From NCBI GenBank assembly GCA_023935145.1, contig CM043698.1:41317501-41381500 (forward strand): a DNA stretch of 64,000 nt. The letters run 5' to 3'. Shown piece by piece: positions 34,201 to 45,684 of this stretch (the stretch's first letter is position 1; the number at the start of each line of letters is the position of its first letter). A program made the translations under genes and the position numbers. Under the pieces are notes generated by a model, which saw only the letters and a program-made list of their open reading frames with translations, ran no database searches and was not told where the DNA came from. The DNA comes from Bretschneidera sinensis. Its lineage: Eukaryota; Streptophyta; Magnoliopsida; Brassicales; Akaniaceae.

Positions 34201-37200
34201 CCCTTTGTAATGTTAATTTACTGATAAGGGAGACCGTGGGGTAAAGGTCTTGGACCTTAATCTCGGCGTAAGGGGGAGTTGTATACTTTGAGAAGAATGT
34301 GGCGAAAACAAAATGTTTTTTTATTGATAACTTGGAGATTGCATAAGTAGTATTGGTGAAACAAATAAGGAGAAACCTTTTCTTCTGAATGACCGGCTTG
34401 TGGTTGAGATCCACGTTTAGTAGGTGCACGATGACTTCGGGACCGATCCCTAGCATATCAGAGGCTGACCATGCAAACAGATCTTGATTTTTCTAGAGGA
34501 GGGAGATAAGTGATTCCTTGAGATCTTTGGGGAGACTGGAGCCGATTTGGATCGTTTTGGAATCTTCTTTGCCGTGTGGGACGGTGATTAATTCCTCTAT
34601 GGGTTGACCTCGCAAGGTCTTGATCTCATCCCTAAAGGCTTCTATTTCGAGGAGTAGAGTTTCAGTCTTCTTTCCTCTCCTTACCGAGTTTAGGTAGCAA
34701 GACCTGGAGACTTGCTGGCTCCCTTTGACTTCACCTATTCCATTGTCCATAAGGAACTTCATCTTTAGATGATAGGTGGACACAACCGCTTTTAATTCGT
34801 TGAGTGTTGGTCTATCAATGATCACATTATACGACGATGGTCATTTGACTACTAGGAAAGTGGTTTGCGATTCGTGGAGTCGTCCCTGCGGTAACTGCGA
34901 GAACTATGCTTCCTTCAGCGAATACTGAGGCTCCTGAAAAGCCATATAAAGGAAAGGAAACCGATTTTAACTAATTGTCTTTCAGTTGCATCTTCTGGAA
35001 GGCGTTGTAAAATAGAATGTCTGCCGAGCTTCCGTTGTCCACTAGGATGCGCCTAACATCGTGGTTAGCAATGAAGAGGGAGACCACCACGGCACCATCA
35101 TACGTGACCTGTGTTACCTCCAAATCCTTGTCGGTAAAGGAAATTGTCTGATTTGTTTTGACTTGTTTATGAGGTCCACACACAAAGGCCACAAATATGG
35201 CATATGCCTTCCTGGTCTGTTTAGAGTTGCATCCGGCAGTCGCCCCACCACAGATTGTTTTGATAATTCTGGTGACGATGAGATCTTGGTTATCTTGATC
35301 ATGTTCTCTCTGGCCCGGCTTTGGACTTCTTGTGGGTGCTCGACGCTCACGATAGTTTTGACCGGAGGGACGTCAGAGGCTTCTCCTGGGTCGGTCTTCG
35401 GACCGTCCCACTTGTCATGGTTCAGTAAACTCTTTCAGGTACCCTCGATTGATAAGGAATTCGATTTGCTACTTAAGGGCATGACATTCCTCGCTGTCAT
35501 GCCCGTAATCTATTTGGAAACGACACCATTTGTTTCGGTTTCCACTGGGATGGAGGGGCCATCGAAGGATTTTTCTATCCTGGACTTGCATCAGGATATT
35601 AATCCTGGAGGCGTTCAATGAAGTAAAGCTCTTAAAACTGGTGGTGGTCTTCGATTTGCCTTTATGATGAGTTTTTTGGTTGTAACACCTCGAACATCAC
35701 CAGTATCTTTTCTCTTTTTCTCTATTCCACCTACTTTTTCCCTTTAGAAGGCTTGGTCATCCTCAACGAGCATGTATTTCTCGGCCCGAGCCAAGATCTC
35801 ATTCACATCCTTAGGCAGTTATCTGATGAGTTTGGGGCTGGAGATCCCAGACCTTAGCCCGTTCTTGAACGCCAATATCTGTACGTTGGGGTCAAGGTCT
35901 GGAATCTCCTAGATGACAGCATTAAACCTTGAGATGTATGCTCAGAGTTTCTCCCCTCGCTGCTGAATGATATTGAAAAGACTTTCTAAGGTCTTTCTGA
36001 ATCCTTTGTTGTTGAGGAAGTGCGAGACGAAGACGTAACTAAGCTCCTTGAAAGTACCGATGCGCCTCGGCTTTAATCTGGAATACCAAGTACTAGCGGC
36101 CTTTTCAAGCGTCAGTGGGAAGGCTCGACACATAATAGGATCAGAGTGCCGATGTAACATTATAGTGGTTTTGTAGAGCTATAGGTGATATAAGGCCCAT
36201 TGAGTCGTCGTAGGGCTTGATAAGTGGCATCCCAACATTCGGCGGGAGTGGAGCTTTGAGAACTTCTTTACTGAACAGGGGATCCTAGATATTGAGTTCG
36301 TCTAGAACTTTATTGTTCCGACATTTAAAAGCCTCATTGATTCTTTCATTTCCTTGATCCGCTTGTCTTAGGTAAAAATAGCTTTAGGAAGAGAAGCCTC
36401 CCCTAGTTCTATTCGAGTGAGGTGGTGAGGACTCCGCGGTGGATCGATTGTCGGCGGAGCAGCTGTGACCGGGATTGTTGGTTTGCCAGGAAACATGGCA
36501 AGAGGATGGCGCCGAGGGCTGTCTACCCTTCCCTCGAACTTCTGCGGCAAGGTCTGTCACCGAGAGAGTTCTAAAAACTGCACCTGCATCATCGGAACTG
36601 CGGGATGTACTGAGGTAGGTTACCTGCATCATCACTACTCCTATTTCTCACTCTATCTTCCGAAAACTCTAGTGATCTATAAGAGTATTTTAATCATCAG
36701 TTAATGAACAAAGAAATTAACCAGAACCCAAACTCTAGTGATTTTGGAGATCTTCACCGTCCGGGTGTCATGAGAGGATAAATTCTCCCTATATCACTAC
36801 TCCTCTTTCTCACTCTATCTCCCGAAAACTACTCCTCTTTCTCACTCTCTCTCCCGAAAACTCTAGTGATATATAAGAGTATTTTAATCATCAGTTAATG
36901 AACAAAGAAATTAACCGGAACCCAAAATCCGTCCCGCCAAAAATTAATGGTGAAGAATGAGAATTTTGTTGGAAAGTTACCTGAGCCCAAGTAAGCCGCG
37001 ACCGAGCTGGGCTTCATTGTTGCGGCCCCAAGCCCAGAGATCACCACCGGAAGTGACGGCAAGAGAGTGGTAGTGGCCGGCAGCTACAGCGGAGATATCG
37101 GAGGGTAGATTTGGGACGCGAGTGGGCTCGTAGGCGTCCGTTAGCGAGGCAGGCAAGCCCAGTGCCCCGTGGCTCCCATCCCCAAAGCTCATCACCGCCG

Positions 37201-37333
37201 CTCTTTTGCTGCAACTGCTATTTAAGCTGCTCATGCATCTTTTCCTATTATTAAAGAAGAAATTTACATAGAAATTGGAAACAAGTGAGTTGCTCCTGCT
37301 TTGCTCCTTCACCAGCAATCGGAGTCGCAGCAT
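28277..37333 (-). CDS. RUG3: RUG3: mitochondrial RCC1-repeat protein, 457 aa, four exons
   Basis: Exons in transcript order: 37333-36981, 29533-29317, 29167-28849 and 28761-28277. Borders are GT-AG and phases 2, 0 and 1 agree, totalling 1374 nt. The start is the ATG at 37333; the first ~45 residues are basic (Arg, Lys) with one acidic residue, like a mitochondrial presequence. RCC1 repeats follow: FGDGSHGALGLP, HYHSLAVTSGGDLWAWGRNN, SLWVWGRSKRGQLGLG, SFGWGHALAHTVDGKLFGWG, LLSCGSNVYGQLGR, SWGWNRSSQLGR and VWVWGCGKNGRLGLG, ending in FDHNLFLIAE. Order, spacing and the long acidic insert in the middle match Arabidopsis RUG3, which is needed for splicing of mitochondrial nad2 and for complex I. 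The gene appears intact even though intron 1 is 7.4 kb and full of retroelement debris. The orthology call is from memory of the family. Confidence 0.92.
29534..30640 (-). other. RUG3 intron 1, unique AT-rich part
   Basis: Sequence between exon 2 and the tandem array. It has no exon or coding domain. Repeated 'ggtaa' and 'tgataa' phrases occur at 30000-30170. A stretch near 30380-30500 may include the outer end (LTR) of the inserted Tat-like element, but no matching LTR was found. Confidence 0.5.
30668..31490. repeat. 48-bp tandem array, ~17 copies, each a small hairpin
   Basis: The unit contains ATGCTCGGAC, a 12-base spacer around TTGGAGACGTGG, and GTCCGAGCAT, so each copy folds into a 10-bp stem. 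The rest of the unit is ATGATCCTTAGTCAAA or close variants. About 17 copies run from 30668 to 31490. One copy is three bases short and the leftmost copies are the most diverged. Because 48 and 45 are multiples of three, a minus-strand frame stays open for 256 codons (31476-30706), but this is a by-product of the period. Confidence 0.95.
32018..34099 (+). pseudogene. Extra ORF of a Tat-like gypsy element, opposite to its gag
   Basis: It starts ATG 32018 with a Ser/Asp/Arg-rich N-terminus (SDSDSDSESRSSHESRTSEE). A frame at 32281-32970 carries LRFPFHPFFCLVLKYFDIAL, a strong match to the PF04195 'putative gypsy type transposon' domain. Two introns are likely: GTGAGT at 32970 to ACAG at about 33050, and one ending TTATTTCAG at 33558. 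The middle is Lys/Pro-rich (KKKGASKKRHRNPSPVP). The C-terminal 145 residues (33662-34099) are a coiled coil rich in Glu, Ala, Lys and Arg. In-frame stops near 32281, 33296 and 33374 show decay. An A/T-rich 3' end with ATTAATGAAAAAC follows at 34170. It lies in RUG3 intron 1 on the opposite strand. Confidence 0.75.
34370..36160 (-). pseudogene. Tat-like gypsy gag, protease and start of reverse transcriptase
   Basis: Minus strand, in order: gag core at 36160-35942 (AASTWYSRLKPRRIGTFKEL); a CCHC-like knuckle at about 35540-35430 (CRFQIDYGHDSEEC); protease at 35192-34971 with ILVDNGSSADILFYNAF; the RPTLNELKAVVSTYHLKMKF block at 34820; and the first reverse-transcriptase motif near 34456-34375 (MLGIGPEVIVHLLNVD, then QKKR). 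Homology stops just after that, at about 34370. The next recognisable element part is the plus-strand extra ORF ending at 34099. The bulk of pol (RT, RNase H, integrase) is therefore deleted. Stops and frameshifts separate the blocks. Confidence 0.8.
36631..36927. repeat. Imperfect direct repeat beside RUG3 exon 1
   Basis: 36631-36732 and 36793-36927 share the sequence that starts ATCACTACTCC, runs through CCGAAAACTCTAGTGAT and ends AACCCAAA. The second copy has about 33 extra bases that are an internal repeat of its own first part. It lies between the retroelement remnant and exon 1, so it may mark the insertion edge. Confidence 0.8.
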
Positions 37334-37950
37334 TTCAGTGATCTTATTTTTATTTGCAGTGTTATTTTTCTGTTTCTATCAATGAGACTACGCATCGTGA
37401 AATTGTTCGCGTATGCTGAGGCCTTTAAGAGAATTAGAGAGACGTCCAAGCCCGAAAGTTCGCATGACCCACCTTGTGATGGTTGACCTGATACTACACC
37501 GATTTGGAGCTAGAAAACCTACATTTACTAATTTTGGCCCAAAGAAAGAACAAACATAAGAGCCGAGTTGTCTCCCCCTTAGCTTACCTCAGTGGTTGGG
37601 ACACCCATTTCCGTCGATATTTTAAATTTTGGGTTGAAAAATTATAGAATTTGATGGGTTAGGTTTATTATACATTACGAAAATATAATTTTCATTTACT
37701 TTTGTATGGTTTATATTAAATTAAGTTTATCATTTTGTTAAGTGATGGAGTTGTAAGATTTTATGAATTATTATTTATCAAAAATAATAATAAATTTTGG
37801 TATGAATTTGATTTTGAATTCAATGAATGATCAATATTGTACTAAAATAATTTCTTTTATGGAATATGTTTGAATTAATTTTTAAGTGAAAAAGTTAAAT
37901 CGAAAAAAATTAAACCAACGACCCAAATTTATCCAAACCGATTTGAATGG
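37334..37950. other. 5' flank of RUG3
   Basis: This is the expected promoter region of RUG3. No clear TATA box or divergent gene could be placed. After about 37600 the sequence becomes AT-rich and transposon-like. Confidence 0.4.
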
Positions 37951-37953
37951 GTT

Positions 37954-38034
37954 GGGTTGAACGGGTTCATAGGTTGAGTTGGGTTGAACGGGTTCATAGG
38001 TTGAGTTGGGTTGAACGGGTTCATAGGTTGGGTT
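37954..38034. repeat. 27-bp tandem repeat, three copies
   Basis: The unit GGGTTGAACGGGTTCATAGG plus seven more bases starts at 37954, 37981 and 38008 and is repeated almost exactly. Confidence 0.9.
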
Positions 38035-38096
38035 GAAATTTTTTGAACTCTGTATGATTACGTTGGGTTGAATTTTAGGTCAACCCGACCCAAACT

Positions 38097-39418
38097 TAAG
38101 GGTGAGCATGGGTCGATTTAAGACAAGTTATCCTACAAAATCAACCCAATCCAATTATACCGGGTTTAAAAAATCTCCACATAACCCAACCCATGAATCC
38201 ATCTAACCTTAGTGCAACCCAACTCATTTAAATCGGTTTGGGTCACCAGTATAGTAATTTTTTTACTTAAAAATTAACGCAAACGTGTTACGTAAGAAAA
38301 AATATTTTACTACAATTATTCATGATTCATTAGATCCAAAATCAAATTCATACAAAAATTTATTAAATCTTACAAACCATCATTTATAAATTAAGTATCT
38401 TAAATCACTTCATACAAAGTTCAAACAATTTTAGTTTGATACAGACCATACAAAAATAAATAAAAATTATATTTTAAAAGTGTTTGATCAATCCAATTCT
38501 TCAAGACTTCAACACTACTTGATCTTAGAATCTTTATAACCAAGTTTCATTATACCTTAAACATTAAATAAATGAACATAGGATAAACAAAACAATTCAA
38601 TAAGTCTTTGGAAAACGTATTGAAAGTCCGAAAGAAACATTTTCACAAAAACAAATGATTTTCTTTAACTAAAGAGTATTAAAAAGAAACAAAGAGTATT
38701 AAAAAGAAACATGTTCGTCACATATTTAAATTCTAATTTGTTTTTTTATTGGAAATTAGTATTTTTTTGTTTGAGGGTTTCTAAGAAGAAAAAAGAAATG
38801 AAATGTGTATGTGTGTGTGTGTGTGTCTATATATATATATATATATCGCAATCCAAACTAACTTATCAAAATATGAATGTAGTCCATCAATCCTTAAAAT
38901 AAATATATTTTAAATATATATATATAATTATATAATGATCGGGTTACTAATTTGGGTCGGGTTGAAATTTTTTAACTCGTGACCCAACCTAACCCACCAA
39001 GTTAAAAAAAATTTCAACCCAAACCTAACCCAATTTTTTAAAACCTCTACACAACCCAACTCATTACATCGGTTTGGGTCGAGTTCATGGGTTCACTGGT
39101 TTCCATGCTCGCCGGTCTCCTAGCATCTTGGCAAGAGTTCGAACCCCCTCCCCTAATAATATTGTATGTTTTCTTCTAATATGAAAAAAAACTAAGAGCC
39201 GATTTAAAAATTTAAGAAGTAAATAGGCCCTATTTGGTTTTTATTTCTTTCTTTACTCTTTTTTATTTACATCGATAATCTAATCTAACTTGAATCCCTA
39301 TTAAGGATGAGCATTCAATCCGGTGGAACTGCTAACTCGACCCAAACTAGTGTAATGGGTTGGGTTGGGTCATAGATTCAAATTTTTTCAACCCGACCCA
39401 AACTGATAACTCGATCAT

Positions 39419-39430
<12 letters not shown>
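38097..39430. mobile_element. Cluster of decayed hAT-type MITE pieces
   Basis: GGGTGAGCATGGGTCG (38100) and the inverse CCATGCTCGCC (39101-39111) look like hAT-style termini of a roughly 1-kb AT-rich element, and a similar start occurs at 39305. The interior is filled with 'gggttgggt' and 'aacccaaccc' phrases in both directions. Target duplications were not found. Microsatellites (TG)n(TA)n lie at 38810-38846 and 39419-39452. Confidence 0.45.
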
Positions 39431-39451
<21 letters not shown>

Positions 39452-39839
39452 TTAATGTTTATTATATGTAATTGTATATATATTGTATTTATTATATATA
39501 ATTACATGTATCACAATAATATTTTGGTAAGTTAGTTTGGATTACAATATATATTGTGTATATGTTATTATCAAATAAAATTGATCTTACTTAAATTTCA
39601 TACATTTAAAGCGTTTAATTTGTGGGCTATTTGTAGGTTGTGCTATATTAATGTTGAAGCTTTGAAGAATTTGATTTATCAAACACCTCCACAATCTAGT
39701 ATTTATTTACTACTGATTAAGGCAACCCAAAAGGGTGAAGTGGATTAGGTTTAAAAAACTTTTTCGATTAAAAGAAAAATTAGATACCGATCAAACAAGC
39801 TATCAAATTTAATGCAAGTAAACTATAAATAACAAATAT

Positions 39840-40889
39840 GAACTTACTGGAAATTAAAGAGAGTAAGGGAGAAGAGTTTGCAAACGAATTTATAGTTGCT
39901 CGATCACTCCTTATGCCTAGTCCACTCCTCGAGAGATCATCTTGAGAGTTCCCTTCACTAATCTAAGCAAATAACACTTACAAACAACTTCAAGATGTTG
40001 CCAAAACCCTTACAAGAAAAATTTATCTCACAATTGTTTAACACCTAAACACTCAACAATTCCTTACCAAGAGTAACACCAACTCTTTTACAAACAAGAT
40101 GATGAAAGATTTGTTTGTGGTACAACAAGAGAAAGATCTTTGATGGAAGATTACAACTGAAATTTCTCTCTAAAAAACTCTTAGCACAAAAATGACTCAA
40201 ATTCAAATTTTGAAAACTTAATGAAGCAATTTATGAGCTCAAGGATATTCAAGATGGTTGTTGATGCTCATAATAGCTGGGGCATTTATAGGTTTAACTC
40301 CTACTAGATGTTAGAAACATAAAATGATTGTTTGGTGCATTAAATGCACTGATCCGAGTTTTAAATTTTGAAAACTAGCCGTTATTGCGTTAGGGTAATC
40401 GACTATCCTCTATTTGTGGCTAAGTTGCTTTAAGTTAGCTTTAATAACAACCCAATCATCTCCATGGTCGACTACCTCCACCTCCATGGTCGACTATCCA
40501 AGGAGGTAGTCAACTACCCTTTTTAAAACTAAAACAATAGCCACTCAAGGAAGTTTATCCAGAGTTATGTGGTTGACTATCCTAATGCTGTAGTCGACTA
40601 TGGCTTACATAAAAACAATTTTTCAGTTAAAAACTTGTCAAAATCATTTGTATAAAACAATTATTGAGCCATAATTGATCTAAAGGCATAGAGAGGGATT
40701 ACTAAATGACTTAACCTTAGCTAATCTATGATTTCTCTCACTTTGCTTCTTTTTTTTCTTCGAATGAATTTCAAGGCTCCATGGTTTTTCATGTGCGTGC
40801 CTTACACTTTGTTACTTAGAGATAGCTAGACAAGAGAGAATTAACACAATAATATAGTTTGTCATTAATAAAATCAATATAGGGTCAAC
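39840..40889 (-). repeat. Possible LTR of the minus-strand retroelement
   Basis: AT-rich sequence after the putative TGTTGACCC start. It has several copies of GTCGACTA/TAGTCGAC phrases at 40390-40590. The right end and the partner LTR are not identified. Confidence 0.3.
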
Positions 40890-42300
40890 AATATCCCTTT
40901 TTTTGATGATGACAAAACCGATTTTTAAAATTGATTTGCAAAAATTAAGTGTTGGAATTTTAGGAAATTTTGACAAAGTCTCGTCCATCTTTAAAATATT
41001 TCATTTGCAAATCAAGGAAATTTATATTCCATCCAACCAATCAAAGAAGCTATAAAATGATTACTCCTCCTTTCTTGAATAGAAAATTAATTCTAGCATT
41101 AATAAAATAAAAGACAAGAAGAAGCAATTTTAACAGCAAAATAACTCTAGCAACCTAGCATTAATTCTTAGTTTCTTATTCCCCTTTTTGGCAACATCAC
41201 AAAAGGAAAAAAGAAAAGAGAGCTCCCCCCCCCCCCCCCCCCCCCAGTAATATTCATCCCAGATAACAAAAAAATCTCACAAGCATCCAAGTATGCACAA
41301 AAGTAAAATGTACGAGAAAGGAAATGTGCTCTTATAAAGTAAGAAATCCTCAAAATAGCTATAAAAAAGGAAAGGGGGAAATTGAGAGAAAAAGAAAGGA
41401 TGACATTAAATGAGATCCACACACGAGCACCAAGAGCTCCTAAATTAATCATTATCCTCAGCACAAAGAGTCTTAATAATTTCACCTCACATACCACGAA
41501 TATGAGAACAAAGATATTCCATATCATCTATCAAAACTGCAACTGACATGATTTCTTAAAACTCCAAGGTCAGTGCTTAATCCGTGAACATCCAAAGAAA
41601 TGATATTCATACTATTTTGAATGCTAACTAGAGCAGTCAGGATTTGATCATCTGTACCATTAACACCAACTACAGGAGGGGGTTGATCACCTTTCTGATG
41701 TTCCTCAGCCTGAACCTCTTGATCTTGTGCAGCACCAGAAGATTCACCAACATTTTCCCTAGCCCATTTCCTATTAGATAACTATTGAAAGTTATCTTTT
41801 CTCATCCATTCATTTTCTGACTCAAAATAATGTCATTGCATTCTATTTAGGATGTGGTTATTAACCATATCAATGTTAGGTAGCTTAATGTTATCCGAGC
41901 CATCCAAGTCCACATTAAAACCCTTAAGGAAGATTACCTTTCTTATTAGCTACCTCAACGATTTTAAACTCCATCAAAGAAGGTAAATTGTATGGTTTAC
42001 CATGAACAATATACCATACATAAATATCCAAATGACTAAACGAGGCATAACTTCCACTCGTAGGGCAAAGGCATTAACAGACAATAACATGCAAGACTCG
42101 TATTTTAACAATTAATTTCTTGACACTAAAATCTGTACTCATAATAAAATTTGGATAATTTGTAAACTCATGTATAACAAATTGAGCATAAAAATTATAT
42201 GGCCAAATATCAGTACGAACCCAAGCATTACCCTCTGGAGGAAGTTTAACAGACTAGGAGTAATTTCCATTTCTATAATAGGGTCATTGTTCTAAAGAAA
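40890..42300 (-). pseudogene. Decayed minus-strand retroelement ORF with possible 3' LTR start
   Basis: The minus strand from about 42250 to 41560 stays mostly open with a few stops. It contains PPEGNAWVRTDIWPYNFYAQ, SYASFSHLDIYVWYIVHGKP, a segment with NVGESSGAAQDQEVQAEEHQ and an Asp/Ser-rich end. The style resembles the 'putative plant transposon protein' ORFs carried by some gypsy elements, but I cannot name the family. Further along the minus strand, TCATCATCAAAAAAAGGGAT followed by TGTTGACCC at about 40891 looks like a polypurine tract and LTR start. A matching 5' LTR was not seen. A 21-base C homopolymer lies at 41225-41245. Confidence 0.45.
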
Positions 42301-44394
42301 ACATGGCTTAGTATAGAAAAAGTAAAGAAAAAACCAACCATTAACACAACATCTTCACAATTCACAAACCATACACATAAACCTAACCTCAACTTCAACG
42401 TGAGAGATCTTTTGCCCACTCGTTATTTAATCACATGAGGCGAGCACCTGGATCTTCTTATAATCCTTCCTCACAAATGACAAGGAAGAAAAGAAATACA
42501 ATTAAGCATCTACTTATATGGTACCTTATTGTATGGTTTACTTTTATTTGTGCTAGAAGGATCCATTAGTTGCTCATTTTGATGAGCTTAAATTCTAGAA
42601 TCTGTAAAAATTGAAATTGCAAACATAGACATAAGCTGAAAACTAAAGTCTTCTAAACTTTAGAGCTTTTAAATCTTCAACTTTTCTTCTTCCAAAAACC
42701 CCAAGTCACTAACAAAAAAAATCCTAATTATTCATATAATCACCCATTCTTCCATAAACCCTAACTTCTAAAAAAAAAAAAAAAAAACCTGAAAACACAA
42801 ACTCTAATCTTTCTAAATCAAATTCAAAGTTCCTAAATGTGTTTATCCATCAACATGTAACTTCCATAATTTGAGGGAAATCCACACCATATATGGGAAA
42901 CTCGCAATAAATCTAGTATTAATTTGTTGTAATTAATCCCTTCACACCAACGAGAAGAGATTGAATTGCAAAAAGGTAAATAACTTATCTTTTATAATTT
43001 CATTTTCTTATCAAAATGACAATGAATTATTTTGAACCACAATAGATTATAATATATGTTTTCTTTTAATTTAATTTTATTGTTTGTATCTTCATATTTC
43101 ATGTAAAAACATGTTTTAAGTTTGCATCTAATTTTAGTATGTCATATAGATTAGGGTTTTGCAGCTTTTTGCTTTATTCAAAATCATATGTCATATAGAA
43201 AAATAATATTTTTAGGATTGCTTGCATATTTACATGCCTTAGAGATTATGATTATTGCATAATTTCGTGTTGTTAGAATTTGATTGGAAATCCACATAAA
43301 GGAGTGTTCATAAAAAACTCAAAAAACCATAAATCGATGCCAAGGGAGCCGGTCGGCTCTTTGTTAGGGCCAATTGGCCATGTAGGATGTAGACTACTTT
43401 GATGCCAATTTTTGATTTCATGTTTTTTGCTTCTGTTTTGATTATTTGTAATTATTCCACATGTTTTATTATGTTGTAGGTAAATTATATTATTTTGTTC
43501 TTTCTAATAATATATTTTCTCATTTAAATTTTCTTTATGCATGATGAATGTTTCATTGTTTGGTTGATATAACTAATGCTTGCTAAATTGTTTGATATTA
43601 CTACAATTGAGTGTGCATGTATCTTTAATGTATAACAAATGTAGTTTAATTTCATTATTGAATATTTTTTTCAAGAACATTAGGGCTAAGCTTCGGCTTA
43701 GGCGAGAAAAGAAACCTTAAATCCTTCTTTTCTCGTACCTCAATCTCTTGCCATGAATCTCTTGCAGATCAATGATAAAGGATTTTGGCCCTTTTTAAGG
43801 TCAAATAGTTACTTCAAATTACCTGTCATATCTACTTTGTGCTTAGATGACACGTCCTTGAAAAAGTGTCTCTTAATAAAACCTAATGCTACAAAACAAT
43901 GAAAAGTCTAATATGTTAGTTTACACTTTAAAGTGCACCCACATTAGGAGCCTCCTTACTTCTCATAAAAGGATGTGTTAAACCTAGTAAATTCAAATCC
44001 TTCCATATGTCAATCCACTTAAATTTGCACCCTTTAATTAATCATTCTTTGAAGAGAATGACATTAGGTATTAAGCTCGGAGTTGTGGATATGACAGAAA
44101 AGAGCGTTACCTACACTCTCTTCAGTCATGAAAAACAAATCTTAAGAAATTCACAAACATTATTTCATGTGGTTTCTCATAACTCAACTAATCCAACAAC
44201 CTTTTATATGACCAAGAACCAACCATGTAGATAGTAATGTGGACAACAACATGATTAGTGCTAACCACATCAGCAACTCGAGTGAAGTAGCCCACTCTCA
44301 AAATCCCGAAAATGGTTATCGTACATGTAATAAAATCCAAGGACCTCAAGCGTGACCTACTTCAAACTCTTTCAATAATCCTTTAGTTGAAAAT
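42301..44394. other. AT-rich stretch with no recognised gene
   Basis: Contains A-runs (42770-42787), a short GGAGCCGGTCGGCTC dyad at 43348 and no coding domain that I can support. Part may be the missing 5' portion of the copia remnant that follows. Confidence 0.4.
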
Positions 44395-45684
44395 TGAAAC
44401 AAATCTGTTTCTTGCTATCAAATCTGCCACAAACCACGTTATATAACATATAAGTGCTACTATCGTTATAGTGCATCTCACAATAGTAATATCTCGCAAG
44501 CTTTTGCATGTCTGCATCTTGGTCCCCTAAAGAACGAGCAAATCAACTCTGAAGCTGAGTGGATTCCTGAATTTGGTGCTATAAACCATAGGACATCTAA
44601 TCCTTCTCTTCTACAACAATTTCAAAATTATAATGGCAATGATGAAATGATTGTTGGTGATGGTAAGGATTTATGAATTTCAAAGGTTGTTAATTCTTAT
44701 ATCACTTTTCGAAATTTGAAAATCCATTTGAAAGATTTCTTGTATGTACCTGAAATGAATTTGTTATCTATTGCTCGGTTGAAAAATGATAATAATTATT
44801 GTATAATATTTTTTGTCTATGGGGCTATGTTATTAAGGACTTGCATACTAGACAAACTCTGTTGAAATGACGAATTGAATGAGATCTATACTTAATCTTA
44901 ATCCAAAACACAAGGAATTGACAAGATATGTTTTTTATTTATAGCCAGCTCATATTTGGCACAGAAGATTGGGGCATCCATTTTCAAGAACATCGAACCC
45001 TCTGCAAACTAGTAAATCATTAATATTTTCATATTTCTTGGGAGTGAATAAAATATATGAATCTTGTCAAATGGGAAAAAGGTAAAAAAAATTATCATTT
45101 TCTGTTTCTAGAAGACAGTCAATTTCACCATTATATATTGTGTATTATGATATTTGGGGAGCAACCCTAGTTGCTTCTGTTTCGAGATACATATATTTCA
45201 TCATTTTTATAGATGATTTTAGTCGCTTTTGTTGGAAATATCTCATGTTTCTCAAATCTGACATTATTGCATGTGTTTTGTCATTTTTGTGCCATGGTTG
45301 AAAATTTATTCTCTACGACACTTAAGCTTTTCCAAAGAGATTGTGCTATTGAATTGACTAAAGGAGAATTCAAAGCATATTTAGATGACCGTGGGATCAT
45401 CTCTCGAACTAGTTGTCCTCACATCGCTGAATAGAATGGTATTGTCGAGCTTAAACATCGTCACATCACTAAAATGGGCACAACTTTAATGTTGCAATCA
45501 TTCATGCCTAAGAAATTTTGGTTTAATGTGCTTAACTTCTCTATTTACTTTATCATCACATTATCTATACATGTGTTAAATGGTCTTTCTTCTTTTGAGG
45601 TTTTATTCAAAAAGCTCTTTATTTCAAATATTTGGTTGTAAGTGTTTATCATAATTTGGTCCATATACAAGAAAGACAAACTAA

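Noticed and set aside
39110..39170. tRNA-like phrase (gagttcgaaccccc)
   Set aside because: No cloverleaf could be drawn around it; it sits in transposon debris.
41225..41245. 21-base C homopolymer
   Set aside because: Probably a simple repeat or a sequencing-length artefact; no functional reading.
44007..44234. 75-codon plus ORF upstream of the copia remnant
   Set aside because: No gag motif is visible; may be leader or chance.
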